Source: Gemmatimonadota bacterium
GTDB lineage: Bacteria; Gemmatimonadota; Gemmatimonadetes; Gemmatimonadales; Gemmatimonadaceae
DNA: 64,000 bases
Assembly: GCA_028287235.1 (NCBI GenBank)
Contig: JAQBQB010000026.1
Location: 186,001 to 250,000 of the forward strand
Reading direction: 5' to 3'
A program made the position numbers and the translations under genes. This document shows, piece by piece, positions 1 to 8,994 of the stretch. Below the pieces are notes generated by a model. The model did not search any database. It was not told the DNA's origin and was given only the letters and a program-made list of their open reading frames with translations. Every line of letters begins with the position of its first letter. The first letter of the stretch is position 1.

Positions 1-2
1 CG

Positions 3-455
3 GATCTCCGGCAGGCTGAGGACCGCCTTGAGGGTTTTCTAACCACCAATCGACAGTTTAATAGTTCGTCGGAATTGACGTTTGAGCACGACCGAATCCA
101 GCGGGACGTTACGTTGAAGCAACAGGTATATACGTCGTTAACACAGGCGTACGAGGACGCCCGTATTCACGAAGTCCGCGATACGCCCGTGATTACCGTC
201 TTTGAGGCACCCTCAGTTCCCGCCGTGCCCGAGCCTCGCGGACGCTTGAACCGCTTAATAGAGGGCGTGTTCCTTGGCGGCATCCTCGGTGCGATCGTGG
301 CATTGTTCTCGAGTATGGTCAGTGGAGGTCACGCTCCTCACGATGCTGCCGCGCAGGAGTTCGTCACCGCGCTTGATGAGGCACGTACACAGCTGTTACG
401 GCCGGCGCGCAAGTTGGTTGGACGTGGTCGCAGTGCGTCGCGTGATGGTTCGTAA
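3..455 (+). CDS. Wzz/GNVR-type chain-length determinant, C-terminal part (5' end outside window)
   Basis: The reading frame is open from the left edge, so the ORF-track TTG start at 75 is internal and the gene is cut by the window. The visible part begins in a coiled-coil stretch (DRLEGFLTTNRQF, then QQVYTSLTQAYEDAR). It continues with the typical pre-membrane motif TPVITVFEAPSVPAVPEPRGR and a glycine-rich transmembrane helix (GVFLGGILGAIVALFSSM). A short cytoplasmic tail follows. This order is characteristic of polysaccharide co-polymerases (Wzz/GNVR), inner-membrane proteins that set polymer length. No tyrosine-kinase domain follows, so it looks like a PCP-1/2 type. It sits 60 nt upstream of the flippase gene. 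Confidence 0.85.
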   Translation, partial: DLRQAEDRLEGFLTTNRQFNSSSELTFEHDRIQRDVTLKQQVYTSLTQAYEDARIHEVRDTPVITVFEAPSVPAVPEPRGRLNRLIEGVFLGGILGAIVALFSSMVSGGHAPHDAAAQEFVTALDEARTQLLRPARKLVGRGRSASRDGS

Positions 456-515
456 GCGACTTGCTGAAGGCGGCCGCGGTCGCATGCCGCCGAGCCGACC
501 GCGCGTATCCGGCGA

Positions 516-2339
516 ATGATGGCGGAACGCGAACCCCGGCGTGACGGCACGGCGCTTTCGGGACTGATGATCGATCTGTTTCAACACATCAGCCGTCGGC
601 GTCGCTTTCAATTCATTCTATTGTTCGGACTGACGCTCGCGAGTTCCGTTGCCGAAGTAGTCAGTCTCGGCGTAGTCGTGCCGTTCATCGGAATTCTTAC
701 GCGGCCGGAGCAAGTGTTCGTGCAGCCGCGGCTCTCAAGTCTCGTTCATGCGCTGGGGATTTCGTCGGCATCAGAGCTCGTGCTGCCGCTGACGCTGGCC
801 TTTGCAGGAGCGGCGTTGGTTGCGGGAGCGCTGCGCGTATCGTTGTTGTGGGTGAGTGTGCGACTATCGACCGTTACAGGCATCGAGCTTGGCATTGAGG
901 TGTATCGCCGAACGCTATACCAACCGTACCATGTTCATGTCGCGCGAAACAGCAGCGAAATCATTAGCAGTTTGACTCAAAAGGTCGGGATGGCGGCGAA
1001 CGTGCTGATGTCGGTCGTCGCCGTGGTGACATCGGCGATACTGTTTGTCTCAATCTTGATAACGCTGCTTGCAATCAACCCGTTGGTGGCAACTGCCGCG
1101 ATGGGGACAATGGGAGTCGGCTATGCGTTGATCGCTTGGCGAACGCAGCGGCGATTGCTGCGAAATAGTCGGTGCATCGCTGACACGCAAACGACGATTA
1201 TCAAGAACTTGCAAGTCGGTCTCGGCGGAATTCGGGACGTGCTCATCGACGGAAGCCAAGCCTTGCATACCGAGGTATTCGCCCGCGCGATTAAGCAACA
1301 ATCAAACGCTGGTGCCGAGAATACTTTTCTTAATCAGGCGCCCCGATACCTCATGGAAACGCTCGCCATGGTGTTGGTCGCGATCTTTGCGTACGTGACG
1401 AGCAGTCAGGCTGGCAGCGTTGCCGGGACCCTTCCCGTCCTCGCCGCGCTCGCATTGGGCGCGCAACGCCTGCTGCCCCTGTTGCAGTTGATGTACTCAA
1501 ACTGGTCCACGGCGGCGGGCGGCAACGCGGCGTTAGTCGATGTGCTTGTGCTACTTGATCAGCCGTTGCCGCCGGAGGCGGACCTGCCTGCGTCGGCGCC
1601 GTTAGACTTCCGTAATGATATCCGTTTCGAGAATATAAGCTTCAGGTATGGACCTGCCGGATCATGGGTACTTGAAGGCATCGATTTAGTCGTTCCCAAA
1701 GGCGCTCGAGTTGGCTTGATAGGTACCACAGGAAGCGGAAAGAGTACGGCGTTGGACCTGCTTATGGCGCTCCTTGAGCCGACACACGGAGCCATCGTCG
1801 TGGATGGGAAGCCCGTCGTCGGCGAGCTCCGGCGAGCGTGGCAGCGCTCGATCGCTCACGTCCCGCAGAGTATCTATCTCTCAGATTCAACCATCGCCGA
1901 GAACATCGCGTTCGGGATTCCGCGAGAGCTGATAGATAGAAAACGCGTGCGGGAGGCGGCTAGTCAGGCACAGATAGCTGAATTCATCGAAAGTCGCCCC
2001 GAGGCGTATGACACCGTCGTTGGCGAGCGGGGAGTACGGCTGAGTGGTGGTCAGCGCCAACGCATCGGCATCGCGCGTGCTCTCTACAAGGATGCGTCGG
2101 TTCTCATCTTTGACGAAGCGACGAGCGCTCTCGACACGCCTACGGAAACTGCGGTCATGAACGCCATCGAACATCTCGCCCGGAGTCTCACCATATTCGT
2201 CGTCGCGCACCGGGTCACGACCCTCGAACATTGCGACCTGATCGTGGAGCTGGACGCGGGCCGAATGCTCAGCCGGGGAACGTATGACTCTTTCATCAAC
2301 ACGAATGGCCACAACGGCTCCGTCCAGACGGACACATAA
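516..2339 (+). CDS. ABC exporter (membrane plus ATPase half-transporter), PglK/MsbA-like lipid-linked oligosaccharide flippase
   Basis: This 607-aa half-transporter has an N-terminal six-helix membrane domain (about residues 30-330) and a C-terminal nucleotide-binding domain. The ATPase shows Walker A GTTGSGKST (about 402), signature LSGGQRQRIGIARAL (about 508), Walker B LIFDEATSALD (about 532) and an H-loop in VVAHRVTTL. The N-terminal helix with SVAEVVSLGVVVPFI resembles the PglK group, which flips undecaprenyl-PP-linked glycans. Since no Wzx-type flippase is visible in the window, this is the likely exporter of the repeat unit. ATG codons at 516 and 519 are both possible starts. A lipid A or peptide exporter is the alternative. 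Confidence 0.88.
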   Translation: MMAEREPRRDGTALSGLMIDLFQHISRRRRFQFILLFGLTLASSVAEVVSLGVVVPFIGILTRPEQVFVQPRLSSLVHALGISSASELVLPLTLAFAGAALVAGALRVSLLWVSVRLSTVTGIELGIEVYRRTLYQPYHVHVARNSSEIISSLTQKVGMAANVLMSVVAVVTSAILFVSILITLLAINPLVATAAMGTMGVGYALIAWRTQRRLLRNSRCIADTQTTIIKNLQVGLGGIRDVLIDGSQALHTEVFARAIKQQSNAGAENTFLNQAPRYLMETLAMVLVAIFAYVTSSQAGSVAGTLPVLAALALGAQRLLPLLQLMYSNWSTAAGGNAALVDVLVLLDQPLPPEADLPASAPLDFRNDIRFENISFRYGPAGSWVLEGIDLVVPKGARVGLIGTTGSGKSTALDLLMALLEPTHGAIVVDGKPVVGELRRAWQRSIAHVPQSIYLSDSTIAENIAFGIPRELIDRKRVREAASQAQIAEFIESRPEAYDTVVGERGVRLSGGQRQRIGIARALYKDASVLIFDEATSALDTPTETAVMNAIEHLARSLTIFVVAHRVTTLEHCDLIVELDAGRMLSRGTYDSFINTNGHNGSVQTDT

Positions 2340-2381
2340 ATCATCGGCACCGTTCGGGTCGCGGATTGCCCACGCACGCAC

Positions 2382-2963
2382 ATGACGCCTAAACCTACTG
2401 AACACTTGCACGGCACGACGTCATTTTTCGATAGCTACTTTGATGATCTCAGGAGGCATCTGACAGACGCAGACGCCAAGGCCCTCGACCGAGTGAGTCA
2501 GACGTTCGCCGCCGTGCGCGACCGGGGCCGAAAGGTCCTCGTCGCCGGCAACGGTGGAAGTGCGGCCATTGCTAGCCACGTTGCCGTGGACCTGACGAAG
2601 GCCGTGAGCATTCGCTCGGTGAATTTCAACGAAGCAGGCCTGATAACCTGTTTCGCCAACGACTATGGCTACGAGCAGTGGCTCGCGAAGGCGATCGAAG
2701 CCTATGGCGATGCGGGCGACGTCGCGGTGCTCATCAGCAGCAGCGGGCGCTCACCGAACATGCTCAACGCGGCACGTCGCGCTGCCGAATTGGGGCTGAC
2801 AGTCGTGACACTCTCAGGATTCGATCACGACAATCCGCTCCGCTGGCTCGGAGAGCAGAACCTCTGGGTGAACAGCCGCTCTTACAACATCGTGGAGACG
2901 GTGCATCAAACCTGGTTGCTCGCCGCAATGGACCGGCTGCTGGTCGTCGGGGATCTCGCATGA
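2382..2963 (+). CDS. gmhA: Sedoheptulose-7-phosphate isomerase (GmhA-like SIS protein)
   Basis: A 193-aa single SIS-domain protein of the usual GmhA length. It carries the phosphosugar-binding loop GNGGSAAIASHVAVDL (about 56) and a serine-rich loop SSSGRSPN (about 117). GmhA converts sedoheptulose 7-phosphate to D-glycero-D-manno-heptose 7-phosphate in the cytoplasm, the first step to ADP- or GDP-heptose. The HddC-GmhB fusion and HddA lie downstream, which supports this role and the GDP branch. Its stop overlaps the next ATG (ATGA). Confidence 0.88.
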   Translation: MTPKPTEHLHGTTSFFDSYFDDLRRHLTDADAKALDRVSQTFAAVRDRGRKVLVAGNGGSAAIASHVAVDLTKAVSIRSVNFNEAGLITCFANDYGYEQWLAKAIEAYGDAGDVAVLISSSGRSPNMLNAARRAAELGLTVVTLSGFDHDNPLRWLGEQNLWVNSRSYNIVETVHQTWLLAAMDRLLVVGDLA

Positions 2964-4003
2964 GCGCACCGGCTCGAATTCTTGTCACGGGTTGCAACGG
3001 GTACATCGGATCCGTGCTCACGACTGTGCTCCAGGAACGCGGGTACGGCGTCGTGGGTCTGGACACGGGCTACTACGCCGATTGTGTGCTCGGCGATCTC
3101 GGCCCATCGTATCCGTTGATCAAGAAGGACGTTCGCGATGTTACCAGGAACGACCTCCGCGATGTGAGCGCGGTCATCCATCTCGCGGCGTTGTCGAATG
3201 ATCCGCTTGGCGAGCTATCCCCCGGCTTGACGGAGGACATCAATCTTGAGGCGAGCATTCGCCTCGCGACGCTGGCCCGAGCTGCCGGCGTGGGTCGATT
3301 CGTGTATGCGTCCTCTCAAAGCATGTACGGTGTCGCGAACACCAGTGCGGAGCTCGACGAAGACAACAGCGAGAAAAATCCGATCACGGCTTACGCGCGA
3401 ACGAAGTGGAGCGCCGAGCTCGCGCTCAAAGAGCTCGCGACGGGCGAGTTCACGGTGACGTGCTTCCGGCCGTCCACGGTGTTCGGCGCGAGTCCGCGGC
3501 TGCGGTGTGATATCGTATTCAACAGCCTGGTGGCCTGTGCGTACACGACCGGCCGCATTGAGATCAAGAGCGACGGGACGCCATGGCGCCCTGTTGTTCA
3601 TGTTCGCGACGTCTGTTCGGCGTTCATCGCCGGGCTCGAAGCGCCTGCCGCGCTGATCGGCGGCCGCTCGTACAATGTGGGCATCGCGAACGGAAACTTC
3701 TCCGTACGCGAGCTTGCCGAGGCGGCGGGGAGATCTGTACCGGGAAGCGTCATCACGTATACCGGCGAGCATGGTTCCGACGCACGAACATACCGGGTGA
3801 GCTTTGCTCGGATTCTGAACGAGCTCGGCGAATGGTACCGTCCTGCGTGGACACTCGACCGCGGTGGAGCGGAGCTGGTGGATTATTTCCGCGAGACGAA
3901 GTTCACCGAGGCCGACTTTCGCGGAAGGAAGACCAATCGCCTCGCACAGCTCAAGCACCTCAGCGATGGTGGCCAGATCGACTCCCAACTTCGCTGGTTA
4001 TGA
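2960..4003 (+). CDS. NAD-dependent epimerase/dehydratase (extended SDR)
   Basis: The start is ATG 2960, overlapping the gmhA stop; the ORF track extends it artificially upstream. The 347-aa protein has the Rossmann motif VTGCNGYIGS (about 8-17), the active-site pair Ser (YASSQSMYG) and YARTK (about 144), and a C-terminal substrate domain. It is a clear paralogue of the SDR at 11629-12756: both carry GYIGSVL, SNDPxG, FGxSPRxR, WRPxVH and a QLRWL/ELRWL tail. It probably modifies a nucleotide sugar, perhaps GDP-heptose or a C-methylated sugar. The exact reaction (epimerase, reductase or dehydratase) cannot be read from sequence. Confidence 0.88.
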   Translation: MSAPARILVTGCNGYIGSVLTTVLQERGYGVVGLDTGYYADCVLGDLGPSYPLIKKDVRDVTRNDLRDVSAVIHLAALSNDPLGELSPGLTEDINLEASIRLATLARAAGVGRFVYASSQSMYGVANTSAELDEDNSEKNPITAYARTKWSAELALKELATGEFTVTCFRPSTVFGASPRLRCDIVFNSLVACAYTTGRIEIKSDGTPWRPVVHVRDVCSAFIAGLEAPAALIGGRSYNVGIANGNFSVRELAEAAGRSVPGSVITYTGEHGSDARTYRVSFARILNELGEWYRPAWTLDRGGAELVDYFRETKFTEADFRGRKTNRLAQLKHLSDGGQIDSQLRWL

Positions 4004-5244
4004 GCACCCAACTCTCGACAACGATCGTCGCATGTCGTGTCTGCGAGAGCGCGAACATTGCGCCGGTGCTCGATCTCGGACGCCAGCCGCTGGCGAATAG
4101 CCTTCGGCGCGACCAATCCGAAGTGCTACCCACCTTTCCGCTCATCGTCTGTCGGTGCGGAGACTGCGGGACGATTCAGCTGACCGAGACGGTCGCCCCG
4201 GAGATTCTATTCAAGGAATACGTCTGGGTCACGGGGACGTCCGAAGGCGCGCGCAACTACAGCAAGATTTTTTGCGAGCGTCTCGCCGCGCGGTGCGAGC
4301 CGGGGAAGCTCTTCGTCGTCGAGGTGGCGAGCAATGACGGAACGTTCCTGAAGCGCTTTGTCGAGCGCGGCGATCGCGTTCTCGGTGTCGACCCGGCTCG
4401 CAACATCGCAGCAATGGCCGAGCGTGACGGTGTGCCGACCGTCGCCGACTTCTTCGGTATGGACGTCGCCAGGCAGATCGTGGAACGCGACGGACAGGCC
4501 GATGCGGTGTTCGCGAGAAATGTCATTCCCCATGTCGCGAACGCCAACGACGTCGTCGCCGGCATGGCGCATTGCCTAACAGATCAGGGCATCGGAGCGA
4601 TCGAATTCCATCGTGCCGACGTGATTCTCGAGGAGTTGCATTACGACTCGATCTATCACGAGCATTTGTATTTTCATTCGCTACACAGCATTCGGCGAAT
4701 GCTCGATCGCTTTGGACTCATCTCGTTCGACGTGACGACCAGTCCGATCAGCGGCGGCTCGTACGTCGTCTACTTTTCGAAGACAGCGCGTCCGCACACA
4801 GAGGCATTCATCACCGCCGTGCGCGCGGAAGAGGCGCTCGGCACCGGACGTGCGGCGCCGTGGGAGGAGTTCGCTCGTCGTTGCGAGCGACATCGCACGG
4901 CGTTGCGTTCGATCGTCGAATCGAAAAAGGCGGAAGGGAAACGGGTCGTCGGCTACGGCGCGTCGGCGCGAAGCTCGACGATGCTCAACTACTGTGGCAT
5001 CGATGACCGTCTCCTCGACGTGATCGTGGATCGGGCGCCGCTCAAGCACGACACGTACACGCCGGGAACGAATGTGCTCATCGTTCCGCCCGAACGCGCA
5101 TTCGCGCTCAATCCGGACGTGGTGCTTTTGCTGGCGTGGAATTTTCGCGATGAGATCCTCGCCCAGATTCGCGCCGAACACGGATGGGCGGGAGAGGTCA
5201 TTGTGCCGTTACCTGGCGACCCGACGACGATCGAGTTCGCATGA
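4000..5244 (+). CDS. Class I SAM-dependent sugar C-methyltransferase with zinc-binding N-terminus (TylC3/NovU-like)
   Basis: The start is ATG 4000 (ATGA overlap), giving 414 aa. Three regions match the deoxysugar 3-C-methyltransferase family. First comes an N-terminal zinc-binding Cys cluster (CRVCE near 11, CRCGDC near 52). Then a SAM-binding domain with VEVASNDGTFLKRF (about 108). Then the family motif EFHRADVILEEL...YDSIYHEHLYF followed by a C-terminal Rossmann-like domain with VGYGASARSST. Such enzymes add a methyl branch at C3 of 4-keto-deoxysugar nucleotides. The next gene, an RmlC-like 3,5-epimerase, is the usual partner. Histidines of IYHEHL, implicated in deprotonation, are present. 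Confidence 0.88.
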   Translation: MSTQLSTTIVACRVCESANIAPVLDLGRQPLANSLRRDQSEVLPTFPLIVCRCGDCGTIQLTETVAPEILFKEYVWVTGTSEGARNYSKIFCERLAARCEPGKLFVVEVASNDGTFLKRFVERGDRVLGVDPARNIAAMAERDGVPTVADFFGMDVARQIVERDGQADAVFARNVIPHVANANDVVAGMAHCLTDQGIGAIEFHRADVILEELHYDSIYHEHLYFHSLHSIRRMLDRFGLISFDVTTSPISGGSYVVYFSKTARPHTEAFITAVRAEEALGTGRAAPWEEFARRCERHRTALRSIVESKKAEGKRVVGYGASARSSTMLNYCGIDDRLLDVIVDRAPLKHDTYTPGTNVLIVPPERAFALNPDVVLLLAWNFRDEILAQIRAEHGWAGEVIVPLPGDPTTIEFA

Positions 5245-5789
5245 GATTCGTCGAGCTGGGGCTGGTTGGTGTCTGGTTGATCGAGCCGGAGCTAGTGGTG
5301 GACGAGCGCGGTGTGTTTCGGAGAACCCTTTGTGCCAAGGAATTCGCCGAGCATGGTTTGGCGGCCACTGCCGTGCAAGGGAACATCTCCGAGAACCCAC
5401 ACGACGGCACACTTCGCGGTTTTCACTATCAGGTGCCACCGTTCGAGGAAGCGAAGACGCTGCTCTGCGTGTCGGGTGCACTCTTCGACATCGTAGTGGA
5501 TCTGCGTCCGTCGTCGCCCACCTTCCTGCAGTGGGTGTCGCTGGAGCTCTCCGCTGCGGATCGGCGGAGTCTGCACGTGCCCGCGGGGTGTGCCAACGCA
5601 TGGCTTACCACCCAGCCAAATACCACGGTTCACTATTACATGAGCGAGCTGTATCGGCCGAACGCAGATCGCGGGATTCGCTACGACGATCCGCTGTTCG
5701 GCTTTCAGTGGCCGGCGAAGCCTCGGATGATCTCGAAGAAAGACGAAGGCTATCCGAACTTCGATCCGAGCACTCTCGCCAAGAACTGA
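5241..5789 (+). CDS. RmlC-like nucleotide-sugar 3,5-epimerase
   Basis: The start is ATG 5241, overlapping the methyltransferase stop; 182 aa, the normal RmlC length. It shows the cupin strand with catalytic His (GTLRGFHYQ, about 56-64), the Tyr-containing segment VHYYMSELYRP (about 131) and the family tail GIRYDDPLFGFQWP. The family epimerises C3 and/or C5 of dTDP- or GDP-4-keto-sugars. No RmlA/RmlB is present in the window, so dTDP-rhamnose is unlikely to be the only product. Given the heptose genes around it, a 4-keto-heptose or C-methylated keto sugar is a plausible substrate (inference). Confidence 0.87.
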   Translation: MRFVELGLVGVWLIEPELVVDERGVFRRTLCAKEFAEHGLAATAVQGNISENPHDGTLRGFHYQVPPFEEAKTLLCVSGALFDIVVDLRPSSPTFLQWVSLELSAADRRSLHVPAGCANAWLTTQPNTTVHYYMSELYRPNADRGIRYDDPLFGFQWPAKPRMISKKDEGYPNFDPSTLAKN

Positions 5790-5794
5790 CCACC

Positions 5795-6667
5795 ATGCGC
5801 GTGCTCGTCACCGGTGGACGCGGTTTTCTCGGGCGCCGGCTCATGCATTTTCTCGCCGGGCACGAAGTGCTCAGCCTCGTCCGCTCGCTGAGTCGTGAAG
5901 AACCGGCCCCGAACGTTCGAAATGTCGTCGGCGATCTGGCGGGCGACGGAGCTTGGCAGCAAGAAGTCGAGGCGTTCGCACCCGATTGGTGCATTCATCT
6001 CGCGTGGGACGGCCTTCCGGATTATTCGCTCGAGCGGTGCCGTCACAATCTCGACGCGAATGTTGGACTCATGCAGACGTTGGTCCGGGCCCGTGTGCGG
6101 CGCGTCGTCGTTGCGGGAACCTGTTGGGAATACGGGCGTGTAACGGGCTCGATGCACGAAGACGCTGTCCCGCTGGACTGCGGAGTTTTTGCGACAACCA
6201 AGCATGCGATCAGAACGATGCTCGACGGTGTTGCGCGCGACGCCGGCTTCGAATACCGCTGGGCCAGGATCTTCTTCGTCTATGGCCCGGGGCAGAGGAG
6301 CGTCGCGCTCATCCCGCACGTTCGCGCTTCATTGCTCGCGGGCAATATGCCGTCGTTGCGGGAGCCGAACGCAATTCAGGATTACGTTCATGTAGACGAC
6401 GTGGCGCGCGGTCTCTTGTCGCTCGCCGCGTGCGATGCCCCATCTGGAGTCTTCAACCTCGGAAGCGGGCAACCGACGAGTGTAGGGGAGATTGCGAATC
6501 GCGTGGCGGAACACTACGGGCGAGCCAGGCCATTCGCGCACGTGGAGTCCGGAGACGGATTCTGGGCCGACGGTAGCCGGACGCTTGCAGCTGTGGGTTG
6601 GCGTCCGGATATTGGGATCGCCGACGGCATCGCGATGACGTTGCGCGAGCTGGACGGAGCGTCGTGA
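5795..6667 (+). CDS. NAD(P)-dependent epimerase/dehydratase-like SDR with Phe in place of catalytic Tyr
   Basis: ATG 5795 lies 5 nt after the RmlC-like stop; the long ORF in the track is an artefact. The 290-aa protein has the Rossmann motif VTGGRGFLGRR, an active-site Thr (VAGTCWEYG) and an extended-SDR C-terminus (IQDYVHVDDVARGL). Where YxxxK is expected the sequence reads FATTK (about 131-135), so the catalytic Tyr appears to be Phe. A 4-keto reductase of the RfbJ/WcaG type is the simplest guess. Its stop overlaps the GTG of the next gene. Confidence 0.82.
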   Translation: MRVLVTGGRGFLGRRLMHFLAGHEVLSLVRSLSREEPAPNVRNVVGDLAGDGAWQQEVEAFAPDWCIHLAWDGLPDYSLERCRHNLDANVGLMQTLVRARVRRVVVAGTCWEYGRVTGSMHEDAVPLDCGVFATTKHAIRTMLDGVARDAGFEYRWARIFFVYGPGQRSVALIPHVRASLLAGNMPSLREPNAIQDYVHVDDVARGLLSLAACDAPSGVFNLGSGQPTSVGEIANRVAEHYGRARPFAHVESGDGFWADGSRTLAAVGWRPDIGIADGIAMTLRELDGAS

Positions 6668-7908
6668 ATCGTCCGGAGCAGGCTGTCATCTTGTGCGGCG
6701 GGTTGGGAACACGCCTGCGCCCGCTCACTGACAATTTGCCAAAGCCGATGGCGCCAGTAAATGGACGGCCCTTTCTCGAGTACCTTGTTCAGCAGCTCAG
6801 AGAGCAAGGGATTCGGCGCGTCCTTTTGCTTACCGGCTATCGTGGCGAGACGATTCGCGAACACTTCGGCGACGGGACGGCCGCTGGTGTGGCGATCAGC
6901 TACTCGCACGGCCCCACCGAATGGGAGACGGGACGGCGTTTGTGCGAGGCGCGGGAACTGCTCGATGCAAGCTTTCTGCTACTGTACTCCGACAACTACG
7001 CGCCGTTCAGCCTCGACAAGTTGCAAGCGTTTCACATGGCGCGCGGGACCACGGTGAGCCTGAGCGTACAGCCGAAGGCGAAGGCCAACATTCGGCTGGC
7101 GCCGAATGGAATGGTGAAGCTTTACGATCCCACGCGCGCGGCGCCGGGATTAGAGTTCGTTGAAATTGGCTACATGATCGCCGAGCGCGATCGTCTATTC
7201 TCGGCGATGGATGATGCGGATGCCAGCCTTTCGGTGACGCTGCGTACTCTGGCCGAGCATAACGAGCTGGCAGGGCATGTGAGCCGCGATCCGTATCACA
7301 GTATTTCCGACCTGGACCGGCTCGTCGTGACGGCGCGGTATCTGGCGCCGAAGCGCATTGTGCTGCTCGATCGCGATGGAACGATCAACGCGCGGCCACC
7401 GCGCGCCGAGTATGTCACAGGATGGGACAAGTTCGATTGGGCGGACGCGACGGTGGAGGCGATGGGGCAACTCGCGGACCGTGGCTTTCAATTCATTGTT
7501 CTCTCGAATCAGGCCGGCATCGCGCGCGGCATGCTCGACGCCGAAGTAGTGGACGCCATGAATGCGCGAATGCGCGACGAGCTCGCGGGGCGCGGAATCG
7601 AAATTCTCACGGCCTATGTCTGCCCACATCACTGGGACGACGGATGCGAGTGCCGCAAGCCAGCGCCGGGAATGTTCTTTCGTGCGTCGGCGGAGTTCCA
7701 GCTGCGGCTTGATCGAACCGTCTATGTGGGGGATGATCCGCGAGATAGTGAAGCCGCGTATAACGCGAATTGTCTGAGCGTGCTCATTGGCCCGGACCGC
7801 CATGGCGCCGATACGAGCGACGCGAAGCCGGCTCGAACGGCGGAAACGCTGCTTGAACTTGTGCCATGGCTGCTGTCCCGATTCGAGGAATGGGAGTCAG
7901 TTCCTTGA
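6664..7908 (+). CDS. Bifunctional heptose-1-phosphate guanylyltransferase / heptose-1,7-bisphosphate phosphatase (HddC-GmhB fusion)
   Basis: I place the start at GTG 6664 (GTGA overlap), because LCGGLGTRLRPLT follows directly; the ORF-track start is too far upstream. Residues 1 to about 225 form a nucleotidyltransferase (LCGGLGTRLRP...LPKPMAPV, LLLYSDNYAPF). From about 229 a HAD-IIIA phosphatase begins (LLDRDGTINARP), with LSNQAGIARGM, a Cys/His zinc loop (CPHH...CECRKP) and YVGDDPRDSEAA, as in GmhB. One chain therefore supplies two steps of GDP-D-glycero-D-manno-heptose synthesis; the isomerase and kinase are genes at 2382 and 7975. Fusions of these domains are known in other bacteria. Confidence 0.9.
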   Translation: MNRPEQAVILCGGLGTRLRPLTDNLPKPMAPVNGRPFLEYLVQQLREQGIRRVLLLTGYRGETIREHFGDGTAAGVAISYSHGPTEWETGRRLCEARELLDASFLLLYSDNYAPFSLDKLQAFHMARGTTVSLSVQPKAKANIRLAPNGMVKLYDPTRAAPGLEFVEIGYMIAERDRLFSAMDDADASLSVTLRTLAEHNELAGHVSRDPYHSISDLDRLVVTARYLAPKRIVLLDRDGTINARPPRAEYVTGWDKFDWADATVEAMGQLADRGFQFIVLSNQAGIARGMLDAEVVDAMNARMRDELAGRGIEILTAYVCPHHWDDGCECRKPAPGMFFRASAEFQLRLDRTVYVGDDPRDSEAAYNANCLSVLIGPDRHGADTSDAKPARTAETLLELVPWLLSRFEEWESVP

Positions 7909-7974
7909 CTCTGGGGAACCGGAAACGAAGGCAGGACTCACTCAATACGCTGTATTCTCAAGAACTCACACTAA

Positions 7975-8991
7975 ATGGCTCCATCCCTGACGCTGCCGCG
8001 CGCGGTCACGACCATTACCCCGCAACGTTTGAGTTTTGCCGGCGGCGGAACGGATCTGCCCGACTTTTACCGCCAGCACACTGGTGCCGTTATAAGCGCG
8101 ACAATAGACAAATACATTTACGTCACAGTGAAGCGCCACAGCTCACTGTTCAATGAGGTCTATCGTCTCAGCTACTCGAAGACTGAGCACGTCAACACAC
8201 TCGATGAAATTGAGAATGACATAGCACGGGAGTGCCTGCGGCTGGTACACGTCGAGCCGCCGCTCTTCATTGCAACGGCGTCCGACCTTCCGGCCTCATC
8301 GGGGCTAGGCTCGTCTAGCAGCTTCGCAGTGGGTCTTCTCTATGCGCTGCACGCAATGAGGGGCGAGAACGTATCGGCGGGGCAGCTTGCCGAAGAAGCA
8401 TGTCACGTCGAAATCGAAATGTTGAATCGGCCGATCGGTAAACAGGACCAATATGCAGCGGCGTTCGGTGGTTTGAACTACATCACCTTCCAGTCTGACG
8501 GCAGGGTGTCTTTAGATCACCTCTGGCTTCCCGATGACGGCGCAGTGTCGCTATTTCAGAATAGCATGCTCTTTTGGACGGGAATGCAGCGTGAAGCCGG
8601 GGAAATACTCGAGGAGCAGCGAGACAACATCGAACGGACGAGCCACACCTTGATCCAAATGCGCGATATGGCGGCAACATGCCGGGATACCTTGCTACAG
8701 CATCCGAATGATTCGGACCGATTCGGAACTATTCTCGATGCTGGATGGCGAGCGAAGCGAACTCTGGCCACCAAGATCAGTTCGTTGCAGATCGACGCAT
8801 GCTACGATCGCGCTCGAGCGGCAGGGGCAGTTGGCGGAAAGATCGCCGGGGCGGGGGGTGGCGGTTTCCTGTACTTGGTGGTGCCACCGGCTGCTCAGGA
8901 TGCGGTGCGTGCCGCCTTGCCCGAGATGGTCGACGTCACGGTCCGCTACGAACCACGCGGCGGCCGTCTACTTTCTATCGTGCAGGACTAA
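7975..8991 (+). CDS. hddA: D-glycero-alpha-D-manno-heptose-7-phosphate kinase (HddA-like GHMP kinase)
   Basis: A 338-aa GHMP-family kinase. It shows the N-terminal PQRLSFAGGGTDLPDF, typical of HddA, the ATP-binding loop LPASSGLGSSSSFAVGLL (about 105-120) and the C-terminal GGKIAGAGGGGFLYL (about 288). HddA phosphorylates heptose 7-phosphate at the alpha-anomeric position, which leads to GDP-heptose rather than ADP-heptose. Together with GmhA and the HddC-GmhB fusion it completes the pathway. A 66-nt spacer without an obvious promoter separates it from the fusion gene. Confidence 0.92.
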   Translation: MAPSLTLPRAVTTITPQRLSFAGGGTDLPDFYRQHTGAVISATIDKYIYVTVKRHSSLFNEVYRLSYSKTEHVNTLDEIENDIARECLRLVHVEPPLFIATASDLPASSGLGSSSSFAVGLLYALHAMRGENVSAGQLAEEACHVEIEMLNRPIGKQDQYAAAFGGLNYITFQSDGRVSLDHLWLPDDGAVSLFQNSMLFWTGMQREAGEILEEQRDNIERTSHTLIQMRDMAATCRDTLLQHPNDSDRFGTILDAGWRAKRTLATKISSLQIDACYDRARAAGAVGGKIAGAGGGGFLYLVVPPAAQDAVRAALPEMVDVTVRYEPRGGRLLSIVQD

Positions 8992-8994
8992 ACA

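Noticed and set aside
3215-3988. 257-aa minus-strand ORF
   Set aside because: It is antisense to the SDR at 2960-4003, which has complete family motifs. No signal or domain is visible in the antisense product.
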